From contig NZ_LMIW01000008.1 in assembly GCF_001429185.1 (NCBI RefSeq), forward strand, positions 1,132,519 through 1,196,518: 64,000 nucleotides of DNA, read 5' to 3'. This stretch comes from Terrabacter sp. Root85 (GTDB lineage Bacteria; Actinomycetota; Actinomycetes; Actinomycetales; Dermatophilaceae). Under the pieces are notes generated by a model that was given only the letters and a program-made list of their open reading frames with translations, did no database searches and was not told the DNA's origin. Positions 9,201 through 16,590 of this stretch are shown here, piece by piece (the first letter of the stretch is position 1; each line of letters begins with the position of its first letter). Both the position numbers and the translations under genes were made by a program.

Positions 9201-9413
9201 ATGGATTTCGCAGATCTCGTCGAGGTGGGTGCGCGGCGGACGCCACGCCGCACTTTGCGCTGGTTGGCGATGCTGACCATCCTCGTCCTCGGGCTGGCCC
9301 CCGCCGTGCGTGAGAAGGCCATCGCCGCGTGGACCGGTCATGAGTCCCGGCAGCTCATGGAGCGGATAGGGCCGGTCCTGCCAACGCCTTCAGAAGGCAT
9401 CGAGCGGCCGTGA
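9201..9413 (+). CDS. Small single-pass membrane protein
   Basis: A 70-residue protein with a basic stretch (RRTPRRTLRW) followed by one hydrophobic helix (LAMLTILVLGLAPAV) and a polar tail. Its stop overlaps the GTG start of the next gene (GTGA), which indicates translational coupling with the HEPN-like protein. The positive-inside rule suggests an N-in orientation. No family recognised. Confidence 0.5.
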   Translation: MDFADLVEVGARRTPRRTLRWLAMLTILVLGLAPAVREKAIAAWTGHESRQLMERIGPVLPTPSEGIERP

Positions 9414-9991
9414 CGAGCGCACAGCCACTTCCACCGCCAGACGCGCCGGGCATTCCCTCGCCGCCAAGAGCTGAGCGCGACCGTTGCGGCGTCCCCGTCA
9501 ACCTCCTCGGACAGCACCACGAGGACTTCTACAGCATCATCGGCAGGATCATAACGCTGTGCTCCCTGCTAGACGAGCGCCTGCACATACTCGATGCACG
9601 CCTGAAGACCGTCGATGCCCCGCGCGCAGCCCCAAACCTGAACGCCGTGATCAAGTCCTGCTGGGAACAGCTGCCGACCGTAGCCGACGAGAACTTGCGC
9701 GCCGCACTGGAACTGCTCCTGGACGAGTCAGACCGATACCGGCACACCCGCAACGACGCCGCCCACAGCCTCTTCCCCGCGCAAGCCGACGGAACCGTCG
9801 TCTGGTGGCGCCAGGACGGCAACCGGCTCCAGACATTCGCCCCTGGTGCGGCAGCCGGCCCTGCCGACATCGCGACTGAGGACCCATACCGGCCGACCAC
9901 GCTCGACGGGTGGCGGAATCTCGTTCGCCAGCTCGCAGACCTCGTCGTCGCAGCCGACTCCCTGACGTGGCGCCTATCAGCGAGCACTTGA
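9410..9991 (+). CDS. Hypothetical protein with HEPN-like RX4H motif
   Basis: 193 residues, soluble and helical. About residue 114 lies the sequence YRHTRNDAAHS, giving R-N-D-A-A-H. This matches the RX4-6H signature of HEPN-type RNases in which the residue after Arg is polar, and it is preceded and followed by long helices as in HEPN folds. HEPN proteins are often toxins or anti-phage effectors. Its start overlaps the small membrane-protein gene upstream by four bases, so the pair may work together at the membrane. The assignment rests on the short motif and helix pattern only. Confidence 0.5.
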   Translation: MTSAQPLPPPDAPGIPSPPRAERDRCGVPVNLLGQHHEDFYSIIGRIITLCSLLDERLHILDARLKTVDAPRAAPNLNAVIKSCWEQLPTVADENLRAALELLLDESDRYRHTRNDAAHSLFPAQADGTVVWWRQDGNRLQTFAPGAAAGPADIATEDPYRPTTLDGWRNLVRQLADLVVAADSLTWRLSAST

Positions 9992-10254
9992 GGTGCCACG
10001 CAGACCAACCCGACCGAGCCGGCACTTGCCTCGACACCTCCACAGCTCGAGGCCCTCGCTATGTGGCGACATCCTGCGAGACGCACTGAAGGGTGCGTCA
10101 AACGGCCGCAAACTGAGCACGCTCCGCGCCACTGACTCGCGCCCGACCCGCTCACAACCTCAATGTCGACAGCCCACCCCAGGGCGCACCTCTTCCAGCC
10201 CGGACCGGGGCCAGCACAGGCCGACTGACGCGACCAACCATCGACGTCAGCGAG

Positions 10255-10300
10255 CCCCGCCGGCCGCTAAGCGCGCGCCCCGCCGGCCGCTAAGCGCGCG
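10255..10300. repeat. 23-bp tandem duplication at the end of the XRE gene
   Basis: The unit at 10255-10277 is repeated exactly at 10278-10300. The duplication is out of frame but falls at the 3' end of the regulator gene. Without it the protein would end GGAR at a TGA; with it, GGARA at a TAG. Confidence 0.85.
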
Positions 10301-11070
10301 CCCCGCTGATCGATGATCGCCTCCACGTAGCCGCGCACTCGCTCTCGCTCAAGCCCGGACAGAGACCGGAGCAGCTCATCCAACTCAGGCGCCGTCACCG
10401 CCGCGCCCCGACGCCGCACGACCGGTTGAAGCCTCTCAATCATGGGGACACGCACCTCGAACCGGTGCCTGAACCCGGCTGAGCGCCGACCGTTCGTGTG
10501 ACCCCAATAGCATTCGATCACCGGCACCGGGACGAACTCCCGCCAGTGCCGTGACTCCTCCGCTTCCTCGTGCGCGGTGAGCGTCAGGCCCTCCTCCATC
10601 TCTTCGACATGCAAGGGTTCGTAGTAGAGCGGGTCCACCCCGATCCCGGCGTTTGGAAGGGCCCTCCGAAGGACCGTCGTCATCAACTCCGCGAGCCGAT
10701 AGATCGGCTCCAGGTCTGGCCGCGTTACAAGCTCCTTCGCGATGCTCGCGCTCAGCGCGTCGGTACCCAACCGCTCACCCGCGACGGCATAGAAGACGCG
10801 GCGGTCACCGACGAGGACCTCGCCCTGCGACAGCCACCACAGCTCGAGAAGATCGCCCGGCTCGACCTCAAGGGCGTGGGACCACGCCTTGATCTTTGGC
10901 TCCTTGAGAGCTCTCTGGCCCTTCTCCACCTGCGAAATGGTTGCCACCGGCGCTCCGATCCGGTCCCCCACCTCACGCATGGAGACCCCCGTCCGCACCT
11001 GTCGGATCATCGCCAGGAGCTGCCCGAACAGCACTGCCGATGGCGTCCCCCGCCTCATATCACTGTCCAT
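10267..11070 (-). CDS. XRE-family transcriptional regulator with large C-terminal domain
   Basis: 267 residues. An N-terminal helix-turn-helix of the Cro/CI type (LLAMIRQVRTGVSMREVGDRIG, then APVATISQVEKGQRAL) covers about residues 12-70. The C-terminal region of about 180 residues is not recognised. Start 11070 (MDSDMRRG) is chosen because the frame upstream is not protein-like; 11058 is an alternative, and neither has a strong ribosome site. A GTTAA-N6-TTAAC inverted repeat lies 37 bases upstream and is a likely self-operator. The gene is divergent from a small membrane protein (11180), which it may control. Confidence 0.8.
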   Translation of the reverse strand: MDSDMRRGTPSAVLFGQLLAMIRQVRTGVSMREVGDRIGAPVATISQVEKGQRALKEPKIKAWSHALEVEPGDLLELWWLSQGEVLVGDRRVFYAVAGERLGTDALSASIAKELVTRPDLEPIYRLAELMTTVLRRALPNAGIGVDPLYYEPLHVEEMEEGLTLTAHEEAEESRHWREFVPVPVIECYWGHTNGRRSAGFRHRFEVRVPMIERLQPVVRRRGAAVTAPELDELLRSLSGLERERVRGYVEAIIDQRGARLAAGGARA

Positions 11071-11106
11071 CCACTCATCATAGCCGCACGCAGGTTGTGG
11101 AAGTGA

Positions 11107-11122
11107 GTTAACCTGGCTTAAC
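11107..11122. promoter_or_regulatory. Inverted repeat GTTAACCTGGCTTAAC, putative XRE operator
   Basis: Perfect arms GTTAA/TTAAC separated by six bases lie between the divergent XRE gene (start 11070) and the small membrane-protein gene (start 11180). AT-rich symmetric sites in such a position are typical of autoregulation. Confidence 0.5.
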
Positions 11123-11179
11123 GCAATGTGCCTTGACGCATCAGCCTGATTCATATGCTTCACCAGAGATTGGAACCAC

Positions 11180-11380
11180 ATGGACAGCTCAGCTTCCGCC
11201 CCCCAGCCCCCCGCGACGCAAGTCAGCGCGGTCACCCCGTTATCGCAGGGACAGGCGATGACCCTGTGCGTCGTCGCCGGTCTGCTCGGGCTTGCGGCGG
11301 TCGGCGCGCTCGCCTGCAAGGGCGGCTCCCTTAACGTCAGCCCTAGCCAGGTCACGTTGACGGTGAACTCTCGCGCCTAG
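11180..11380 (+). CDS. Small single-pass membrane protein, divergent from the XRE regulator
   Basis: 66 residues: a polar N-terminus, one hydrophobic helix (MTLCVVAGLLGLAAVGALAC) and a short polar tail. A TTGGAA sequence gives a moderate ribosome site. Its TAG stop is part of the CCTAGG that borders the IS481 remnant, so the original C-terminus may have been changed by that insertion. Its position opposite an XRE regulator suits a regulated small-membrane-protein module, but a toxin role is only a guess. Confidence 0.4.
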   Translation: MDSSASAPQPPATQVSAVTPLSQGQAMTLCVVAGLLGLAAVGALACKGGSLNVSPSQVTLTVNSRA

Positions 11381-11840
11381 GTGTACCCGGTCATGACGTT
11401 GGTGACAGGCGGCTGACGGGTGGGAGCCCTTTCAGGGCGGTGTGGCGTCGTCGAGTGTTGTAGTGCTCGAGCCAGGGTGCAGGGGCGGCGGCTCGTTCGG
11501 CGTTGGTGGTGAACACCTGTCGGTAGGCCCATTCGGTGGCTGGCGTGCGGTTGTACCTCTCGACCTTCCCGTTCTGCCACGGGCAGTCTGGCTTGATGAA
11601 CTTCTGCCTCGCGCCGGCCGCGGACACGCACGGAAAGCGCGGCCGTGGCGGTATGCGAAGGCGTTGTCGGTCATGACCCGTTCGATGCTGGGAATGCCGT
11701 GTTCAGCGAAGTAAGCCATGGCTCGGGCCAGGAACGTGGCGCAGGTTATGGCGGTCTCGTCCGGGTGGATCTCGCTGTAGGCCAGGCGGCAGTGGTCATC
11801 GACCATCGAGTGGACGTAGAGACAGAGATGGACCAGTGCA
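11376..11840 (-). mobile_element. IS481-family transposase remnant (truncated, frameshifted)
   Basis: Minus-strand frames together spell the C-terminal half of an IS481 transposase: MVDDHCRLAYSEIHPDE, then RVMTDNAFAYR, then (after a frameshift) FIKPDCPWQNGKVERYNRT with the catalytic Glu and HYNTRRRHTALKG, and (after a second shift) TNVMTGYT. The 5' half, including the helix-turn-helix and the first catalytic Asp, is missing beyond about 11840. The preserved terminus TGTACCCGG starts at 11382 and abuts CCTAGG, matching the NCTAGN target typical of the family. No second terminus remains. Confidence 0.85.
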
Positions 11841-12554
11841 ATCGCACAGGGATCGCACGACTCGCCGAAGCGCGCGCCGTGAGTCCAAGACGTTTCCGCA
11901 GGTCAGCGGCCTTTGCGAACGCTCCTCCGCCCGACGTCTTGTAAACAGGTGGCGCCGGGGCGGGTGCCCGCCTCGGCTCCGTGCACGGCCGTGGTCCCGA
12001 TCGCCGCTCGACTGCCCACCGGACACTCGGAAGCGCCGGGACACGACTGGACGCGCATGGCCACCGATGTACGTCGGGATCGCAGGGGCATCGCAAGTCG
12101 AGACAGGAGCCGCTAACTGGGGCGCCTGCAGTAGATGTCGGCCCAGGCATCCAGTCGGAGCCGAGGGCGTGACTCATGGCCCAACCCTGGTAGAGCAACT
12201 CGGCGGCTTCGTCCTCACGGCCCCAAGGAGTTCGCAGATCGTCCGTCACGCTGCGTTGGTCGGACACGCACGGTGGGGGTTGGCATGCCTTCCCGATCGT
12301 CCCGCAGGTGCGCGCAGTGACTTCTCGTGCGCAGGACGACGGGGCGTGAACCGCCGGGTGACCCACCCGTAGGTAACAGGTCGACATGACCGAAGTCAGC
12401 ATGCATCGGCCCGTAGCCGGGCAAGAGGTGTCTCGACGTCAAGACGTCGTGCGATGAGTCGTGCGATAACTCGCGGCGATCACCGGCGTGTCGCGGTCAA
12501 TGACGGGCACTCGGCCGGGGGCTGGGCGAAGCACGCAGCGTCGCAAGGAATGAC
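11841..12554. other. About 700 bp without a recognisable gene
   Basis: Open frames exist on both strands, but none has a ribosome site, a consistent codon pattern or a family resemblance. Given the decayed IS on one side and tRNA fragments on the other, this is probably degenerate element DNA. Confidence 0.45.
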
Positions 12555-12590
12555 GAAACCGCAGGTCAGAGGCTTCTGACCTGCGGTTTC
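12555..12590 (-). terminator. Perfect 16-bp hairpin downstream of the tRNA-Phe fragment
   Basis: Arms 12555-12570 and 12575-12590 pair perfectly around a four-base loop (GGCT). Read on the minus strand it directly follows the tRNA-Phe 3' fragment, as a tRNA terminator would. Confidence 0.75.
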
Positions 12591-12596
12591 GGGTTG

Positions 12597-12643
12597 TGGC
12601 CAGGGGCGGGGTCGAACCGCCGACCTTCCGATTTTCAGTCGGA
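12597..12643 (-). other. 3' fragment of a tRNA-Phe gene (att-like)
   Basis: On the minus strand the sequence contains a complete anticodon arm (TCCGA-CTGAAAA-TCGGA, anticodon GAA), the T-arm (GGCGGTTCGACCCCGCC) and the acceptor 3' strand. The acceptor 5' strand and D-arm are absent, so it is not a functional tRNA. A tRNA 3' end followed by its own terminator is the usual mark of integration at that gene. Confidence 0.75.
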
Positions 12644-12864
12644 CAGCGGCGCCAAACACCCTGCCGAGTTCAACGGTTGCGGCACGACTGGCAGACCCCA
12701 GCCGAAGAGCTCTCGTGAGTAAGGGGCCGGGGGAGGGTCCGTCCCGGACCCCCTCAATCGTGGGCCCAACTTGGGCCCAACGGCCTGCACGCGGTGCCCA
12801 CATCCACCTTCAAGAGGGTCTCGCTGCTCGCCAGCGCGAGCTCGCGAGGTGACCTCAACCGATC

Positions 12865-12907
12865 TGGGGGTCAAGGGGTCGCAGGTTCAAATCCTGTCAG
12901 CCCGACC
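12865..12907 (+). other. 3' fragment of tRNA-Pro(GGG): probable attR of the mobile element
   Basis: Starting in the anticodon loop (TGGGGG), the plus strand continues with TCAAG, the T-arm GCAGGTTCAAATCCTGT and the acceptor strand AGCCCGAC; the 5' half is missing. A strong terminator follows at 12910. Integrases that use tRNA genes copy the 3' part, leaving an intact tRNA at one end and the displaced native 3' end plus terminator at the other. Here the native side is to the right, so the element lies to the left and the intact tRNA-Pro should be beyond position 1. Confidence 0.75.
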
Positions 12908-12909
12908 GA

Positions 12910-12955
12910 ACGACGAAGGGCCGCACTCTCCACGGAGAGGGCGGCCCTTCGTCGT
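12910..12955 (+). terminator. Strong terminator hairpin after the tRNA-Pro fragment
   Basis: The long stem ACGACGAAGGGCCGC...GCGGCCCTTCGTCGT, with an inner CTCTCC/GGAGAG pairing, is the expected downstream terminator of the original tRNA gene. Confidence 0.8.
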
Positions 12956-13174
12956 GCCCTCGCTCGCGTGCTGGTCGCGCGTGCCGTCGACGGGGTCTGA
13001 ATCCGCTTGTTGTGCAAGGTGTCCCGGCCGTCACTGCAAGGTCTCCGCCGTGGCCACAAGCAACCCGCAAGGTATGCGCAACGTTGTCCGAGGTGCCCCT
13101 GAATCGGCCGAAACGCGTGTCACTGTTCCCTCAGCAGCACACCAAGAACCGGTAAAGCCACTCGAGGGAAGGTC

Positions 13175-13690
13175 ATGGGGATCACCATGCGCACTCAGAA
13201 GAAGTCCAGCTCCAAGAAGAAGAAGTCCGCAGCCTTCCTCGCAGCCGGGGTCATCGGCCTCGCGACCGCCGGCGGCGCCTACGCCTACTGGACGAGCCTC
13301 GGTGGCGGAAGCGGCACGGCCTCCACGCGGGCCGGCGCCGACAACGTCTTCCTCGTCACCGGCGGCAGCGCGACGGCGATGTTCCCCGGCGACTCGGCGC
13401 AGACGATCACGGCGACGGTCAAGAACACCGGCACCGAGAACTACAAGATCCAGGCGGTCAAGGCCTACGTCACGACGAACAAGTCGAACTGCGACGGCAG
13501 CGACTACAAGCTGAACGGCGCCGTGGCCCCGCTCACCGAGGCCACGGCCGTGTCGCTCTCCGTCGTTCCCGTCGACCTCGCGCCGGCCGCGACGACGACC
13601 GTCGACTACACCCTGCAGTTCAACAACAAGGCGACGAGCCAGGACGCCTGCAAGGGCGCCACGGTGACCATCAACTACGTCGCCAGCTGA
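13175..13690 (+). CDS. TasA/camelysin-like (SipW-dependent type) exported protein
   Basis: 171 residues. A Lys-rich N-terminus (KKSSSKKKKS) leads into a hydrophobic core (AAFLAAGVIGLATAGGA) and the motif YAYWTSLGGGSGTA, characteristic of SipW-processed proteins such as TasA and CalY. The mature part is a single beta-rich domain with Thr/Val-rich strands and two Cys that may pair (SNCDGSD and DACKGA). Start 13175 has a GAGGGAAGG site close by; ATG 13187 is an alternative. It opens a three-gene run of exported proteins just right of attR. No SipW-type signal peptidase is seen nearby. A surface fibre or matrix role is inferred. Confidence 0.75.
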   Translation: MGITMRTQKKSSSKKKKSAAFLAAGVIGLATAGGAYAYWTSLGGGSGTASTRAGADNVFLVTGGSATAMFPGDSAQTITATVKNTGTENYKIQAVKAYVTTNKSNCDGSDYKLNGAVAPLTEATAVSLSVVPVDLAPAATTTVDYTLQFNNKATSQDACKGATVTINYVAS

Positions 13691-13799
13691 GACCCCGAAG
13701 GGGTGGGACGCCGCATCGACCCCGGCGCCCCGCCCTTCCGCGGCCCTCGCAGGACCGCACGAAGCGCTGGCCCGCACCGACCACGACCGGGGGAGTCCC

Positions 13800-14783
13800 A
13801 TGAAGACGCCGACGAACGCCAGGCACACCGCCCTGGCGCTGCTCGGCGTCTTCGTCGCGCTCCTCGTCACGGTCCACGGGATGCCCCGTGCGGCCTCGGG
13901 TCAGTCTGTCGTCAGCCCTGTCATCACCTCGCGTCCGGCCGACCCGTCAGCCACCACGACGGCGACGTTCGCCTTCGCGACCCTGTCGGGTGCCGCCTTC
14001 CGGTGCGCCCGCGACGGGTCCACCTTCACGGCGTGCGCGAGCCCGGTCACCTACACCGGCCTCACGCAGGGCAGGCACACCTTCAGCATCGTGACGGTCG
14101 TTGCCGGCACGGAGAGCATCCCCACGGCCTACGACTGGGTCGTCGACACCGTGGCACCGCCTGCTCCCGTGCTGACCACGGTGCCGGCGAACCCCACGAG
14201 CAACGCGACGAACACCGCGAGCTGGACCAGCGCCGAGGCGGGGGCCACGTTCCGCTGCTCCCTCGAGAACGGGCCCTGGACCACGTGCACGTCGCCGCTG
14301 ACGTGGGTCATCGACACCTCGAACAACGGACAGCACCAGCTCGCCGTCCAGGCCGTCGATGCAGCGGGCAACGTCTCCGCGACGACGGCCTACGCGTTCA
14401 AGTACCAGAAGGGTCTGCCCGAGAGCGGCCTGCCCTTCACCGTCGCGGGGAGCGTCGGTGACCTCGTGCCGGGCGTGTGGCGTCCCCTCTCGGTGACGGT
14501 CACGAACCCGAACCCCGTCACCATCAGGGTCTCGGCGCTGACGGTCGCCGTCGCGGCCGACAGCACCCCGCCCGGCTGCACCTCGGCAGCGAACCTCGAG
14601 CTGCGCCAGCCCTCGGTCACGACGAGCTCCGTGCTGCTCGTCCCGTCCCGCGGCTCGGTCACCCTTCCCGACCAGGGAGTGGCGACCGCGGAGATCCGCC
14701 TGCGCAACCTGCCGACCGTCAACCAGGACGTCTGCAAGAACAAGGGCTTCGCGCTCACGTGGTCGGGCACGGCGAGCAACTGA
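13800..14783 (+). CDS. Secreted protein with Ig-like repeats
   Basis: 327 residues with a clear signal peptide (ALALLGVFVALLVTVHGMPRAAS). The mature part has two Ig-like modules with the recurrent pattern of a paired Cys and W or F (ATFRCSLENGPWTTCTSPLTW, and earlier FRCARDGSTFTACASPVTY), each ending in VDTVAPPAP- or VDAAGNVS-type strands. A C-terminal beta domain follows with CTSAANLELRQPS and DVCKNKGF. GGGGGAG precedes the ATG. The stop overlaps the next start by one base, so they are translated together. Probably cell-surface or matrix-associated. Confidence 0.8.
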   Translation: MKTPTNARHTALALLGVFVALLVTVHGMPRAASGQSVVSPVITSRPADPSATTTATFAFATLSGAAFRCARDGSTFTACASPVTYTGLTQGRHTFSIVTVVAGTESIPTAYDWVVDTVAPPAPVLTTVPANPTSNATNTASWTSAEAGATFRCSLENGPWTTCTSPLTWVIDTSNNGQHQLAVQAVDAAGNVSATTAYAFKYQKGLPESGLPFTVAGSVGDLVPGVWRPLSVTVTNPNPVTIRVSALTVAVAADSTPPGCTSAANLELRQPSVTTSSVLLVPSRGSVTLPDQGVATAEIRLRNLPTVNQDVCKNKGFALTWSGTASN

Positions 14784-16525
14784 TGCCTGCCCCGACACCC
14801 CCGAAGACGCGCGCACGCCGTGCAGCCCCGAGCCGCGGCGTGCGCGCCCTCCACGTCACCGTCCTGCTGGCGGTGCTCATGACGGTGTCCGGCACTGCCT
14901 GGGCGTCCTGGACCGTGACCGGACGCGGCACCGGCACGGCCCCGACGGCAACCCTCACGGCCCCGACGTCGGTCACGGCCACGGCAGCCGCCGGGGCCAC
15001 GACCGTGTCCGTCGCATGGTCCGCGCCGACGACGGGGGTGGCCCCCACGGGCTACCGCATCGACCGCACCGACGTCGGCAGCGCTGCCACCGTCGCCGCC
15101 TGCGGCACGTCGCCCTCCTCGCTCCTCGCCACGACGTCCTGCAACGACGCGTCGGTACCGGACGGGAGCTACCGCTACACCGTCGTCGCCGTGCGCTCCG
15201 GGTGGACGGCGACGAGCGCATCGAGCGCCTCCGTGACCGTCCTGGCCTCGGTTGGCACGAGCACCTCGGTGACGTCGTCGGCCAACCCGTCGGTGGTGGG
15301 CCAGTCCGTGACCTACACCGCCACCGTCAGCGCGGCCACCGGGACACCGACCGGGGCGGTCGCGTTCCGCGACGGCGGCTCCGCGATCACGTGCGCCGGC
15401 GGCTCCCAGACGCTCAGCTCCGGCACCGCGACGTGCACGGTGCCCCAGGCGTCCGCCGGCACCCGGTCGATCACGGCGGCGTATGCCGGGTCGGCACCGT
15501 ACGCGGCATCGTCGTCGTCTTCGCTGTCGCAGGTCGTCGCCCCGGCATCGACGACGACGTCACTCACGTCGTCGGCGAACCCTTCGGCCGTCGGTCAGCC
15601 CGTGACCTACACGGCCAGCGTGTCGGTGTCCGCGCCCGGAGGCGGCGCCCCGAGCGGGACGGTCACCTTCAAGGACGGCTCGACGCCCCTGGCCTGCGCG
15701 GGCGGCACGCAGACCCTCGGCTCCGGATCGGCGACCTGCGTGGTGACCCACACCGCTGCCCTGACGCGCAGCGTCACCGCCGTCTACTCCGGCTCGGCCG
15801 ACCACCTCACGTCCACCTCGCCGACCGTCAACCAGGTCGTCGGGCCGGCGGCCACGACGACCACCCTGACGACCTCGGCGCAGACGGTCCGGAGCGGCCA
15901 GAGCGTCACCTACACCGCGACCGTGGCGGCCACGGTTCCCGGCGGGGGAGTGCCGACCGGCACCGTGACCTTCAAGGACGGCTCGACCGTGATCAGCTGC
16001 TCGTCCGGCACACAGACACTCAGCGCGTCGGGTGTCGCCACCTGCACGACGACCTTCACGACGACCGGCACCCGGTCGGTCACGGCGGCGTATGCCGGCA
16101 CGACGAACCACTCGGCGTCGACGTCCGCATCGCTGAGCCAGGGGGTCGTCAACGGCCAGGCGGCTGGGCTCGTCTTCTCGAACGTCACCGTGGGTGGCAC
16201 CCCGGTGACTCCGAGCTGCACCGGCACGGCCGGCTCCTCGTACAGCTGCACGGTCCCCGGCGGCAACAACGCGGTCGTCATGGCGAACGTCGGGTTCGCG
16301 AGCAGCACGCAGGCGCCGGTGCCCTACAGCGGCGCGACCGAGAGCATCGGCTGGACCTCGTCGGGCAAGACCGCCGGCGCGGGGACCGTCACCGTGGCCC
16401 CGAACGCCACGACCTCGTCCGCCACGGTGACGGCAACGAAGAACGGCGTGAACCCCGCCTCCGTCACGGTGACGTTCACAGAGGCCGGTGGGTCGACGTG
16501 GACCGCGGTGCTGACGGTCTCCTGA
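14783..16525 (+). CDS. Secreted multi-domain bacterial Ig-like (Ig-like_3/5) repeat protein
   Basis: 580 residues. The signal region (LHVTVLLAVLMTVSGTAWA) is followed by SWTVTGRGTGTA, which shares the W-T-x2-G-x-G-x-G-T-A pattern of the TasA-like protein two genes upstream. A fibronectin-III-like domain follows (about 50-155), then three tandem Ig-like repeats of about 95 residues, each with SVTYTATV, GTPTGAVAF or GTVTFKDGS, a Cys pair, and RSVTAAYAGT. A C-terminal domain with CTGTAGSSYSCTVPGGN ends the protein. The start overlaps the stop of the upstream gene. Likely a long extracellular adhesin or matrix partner of the first gene. Confidence 0.85.
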   Translation: MPAPTPPKTRARRAAPSRGVRALHVTVLLAVLMTVSGTAWASWTVTGRGTGTAPTATLTAPTSVTATAAAGATTVSVAWSAPTTGVAPTGYRIDRTDVGSAATVAACGTSPSSLLATTSCNDASVPDGSYRYTVVAVRSGWTATSASSASVTVLASVGTSTSVTSSANPSVVGQSVTYTATVSAATGTPTGAVAFRDGGSAITCAGGSQTLSSGTATCTVPQASAGTRSITAAYAGSAPYAASSSSSLSQVVAPASTTTSLTSSANPSAVGQPVTYTASVSVSAPGGGAPSGTVTFKDGSTPLACAGGTQTLGSGSATCVVTHTAALTRSVTAVYSGSADHLTSTSPTVNQVVGPAATTTTLTTSAQTVRSGQSVTYTATVAATVPGGGVPTGTVTFKDGSTVISCSSGTQTLSASGVATCTTTFTTTGTRSVTAAYAGTTNHSASTSASLSQGVVNGQAAGLVFSNVTVGGTPVTPSCTGTAGSSYSCTVPGGNNAVVMANVGFASSTQAPVPYSGATESIGWTSSGKTAGAGTVTVAPNATTSSATVTATKNGVNPASVTVTFTEAGGSTWTAVLTVS

Positions 16526-16535
16526 GCGTCAGCCT

Positions 16536-16571
16536 CCCCGGAGTCCCCGGAGTCCCCGGAGTCCCCGGAGT
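16536..16571. repeat. Four tandem copies of a 9-bp unit (CCCCGGAGT)
   Basis: A short microsatellite-like array lies in the 65-bp gap between the Ig-repeat gene and the convergent acyltransferase gene. It has no coding role and slippage is possible. Confidence 0.9.
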
Positions 16572-16590
16572 AGTCCGAGTCCCCGAGGGC

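Noticed and set aside
11746-12402. Minus-strand open frame of 218 codons
   Set aside because: Overlaps the IS481 remnant in another frame and lacks ribosome site and protein-like composition.
12597-12672. A complete tRNA-Phe gene
   Set aside because: Anticodon and T arms and the 3' acceptor strand are present, but the matching 5' acceptor strand and D arm are absent.
12871-13059. Minus-strand frame ending GLTGFEPATP
   Set aside because: That peptide is the well-known spurious translation of an antisense tRNA 3' end; here it is the tRNA-Pro fragment.
14477-14783. An earlier start for the Ig-repeat protein at 14477
   Set aside because: This would overlap the upstream gene in a different frame; the signal peptide begins at ATG 14783, which overlaps the preceding stop.
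16536-16571. CRISPR-like or regulatory array
   Set aside because: Only four 9-bp units without spacers; a simple microsatellite. No CRISPR array was seen anywhere in the window.
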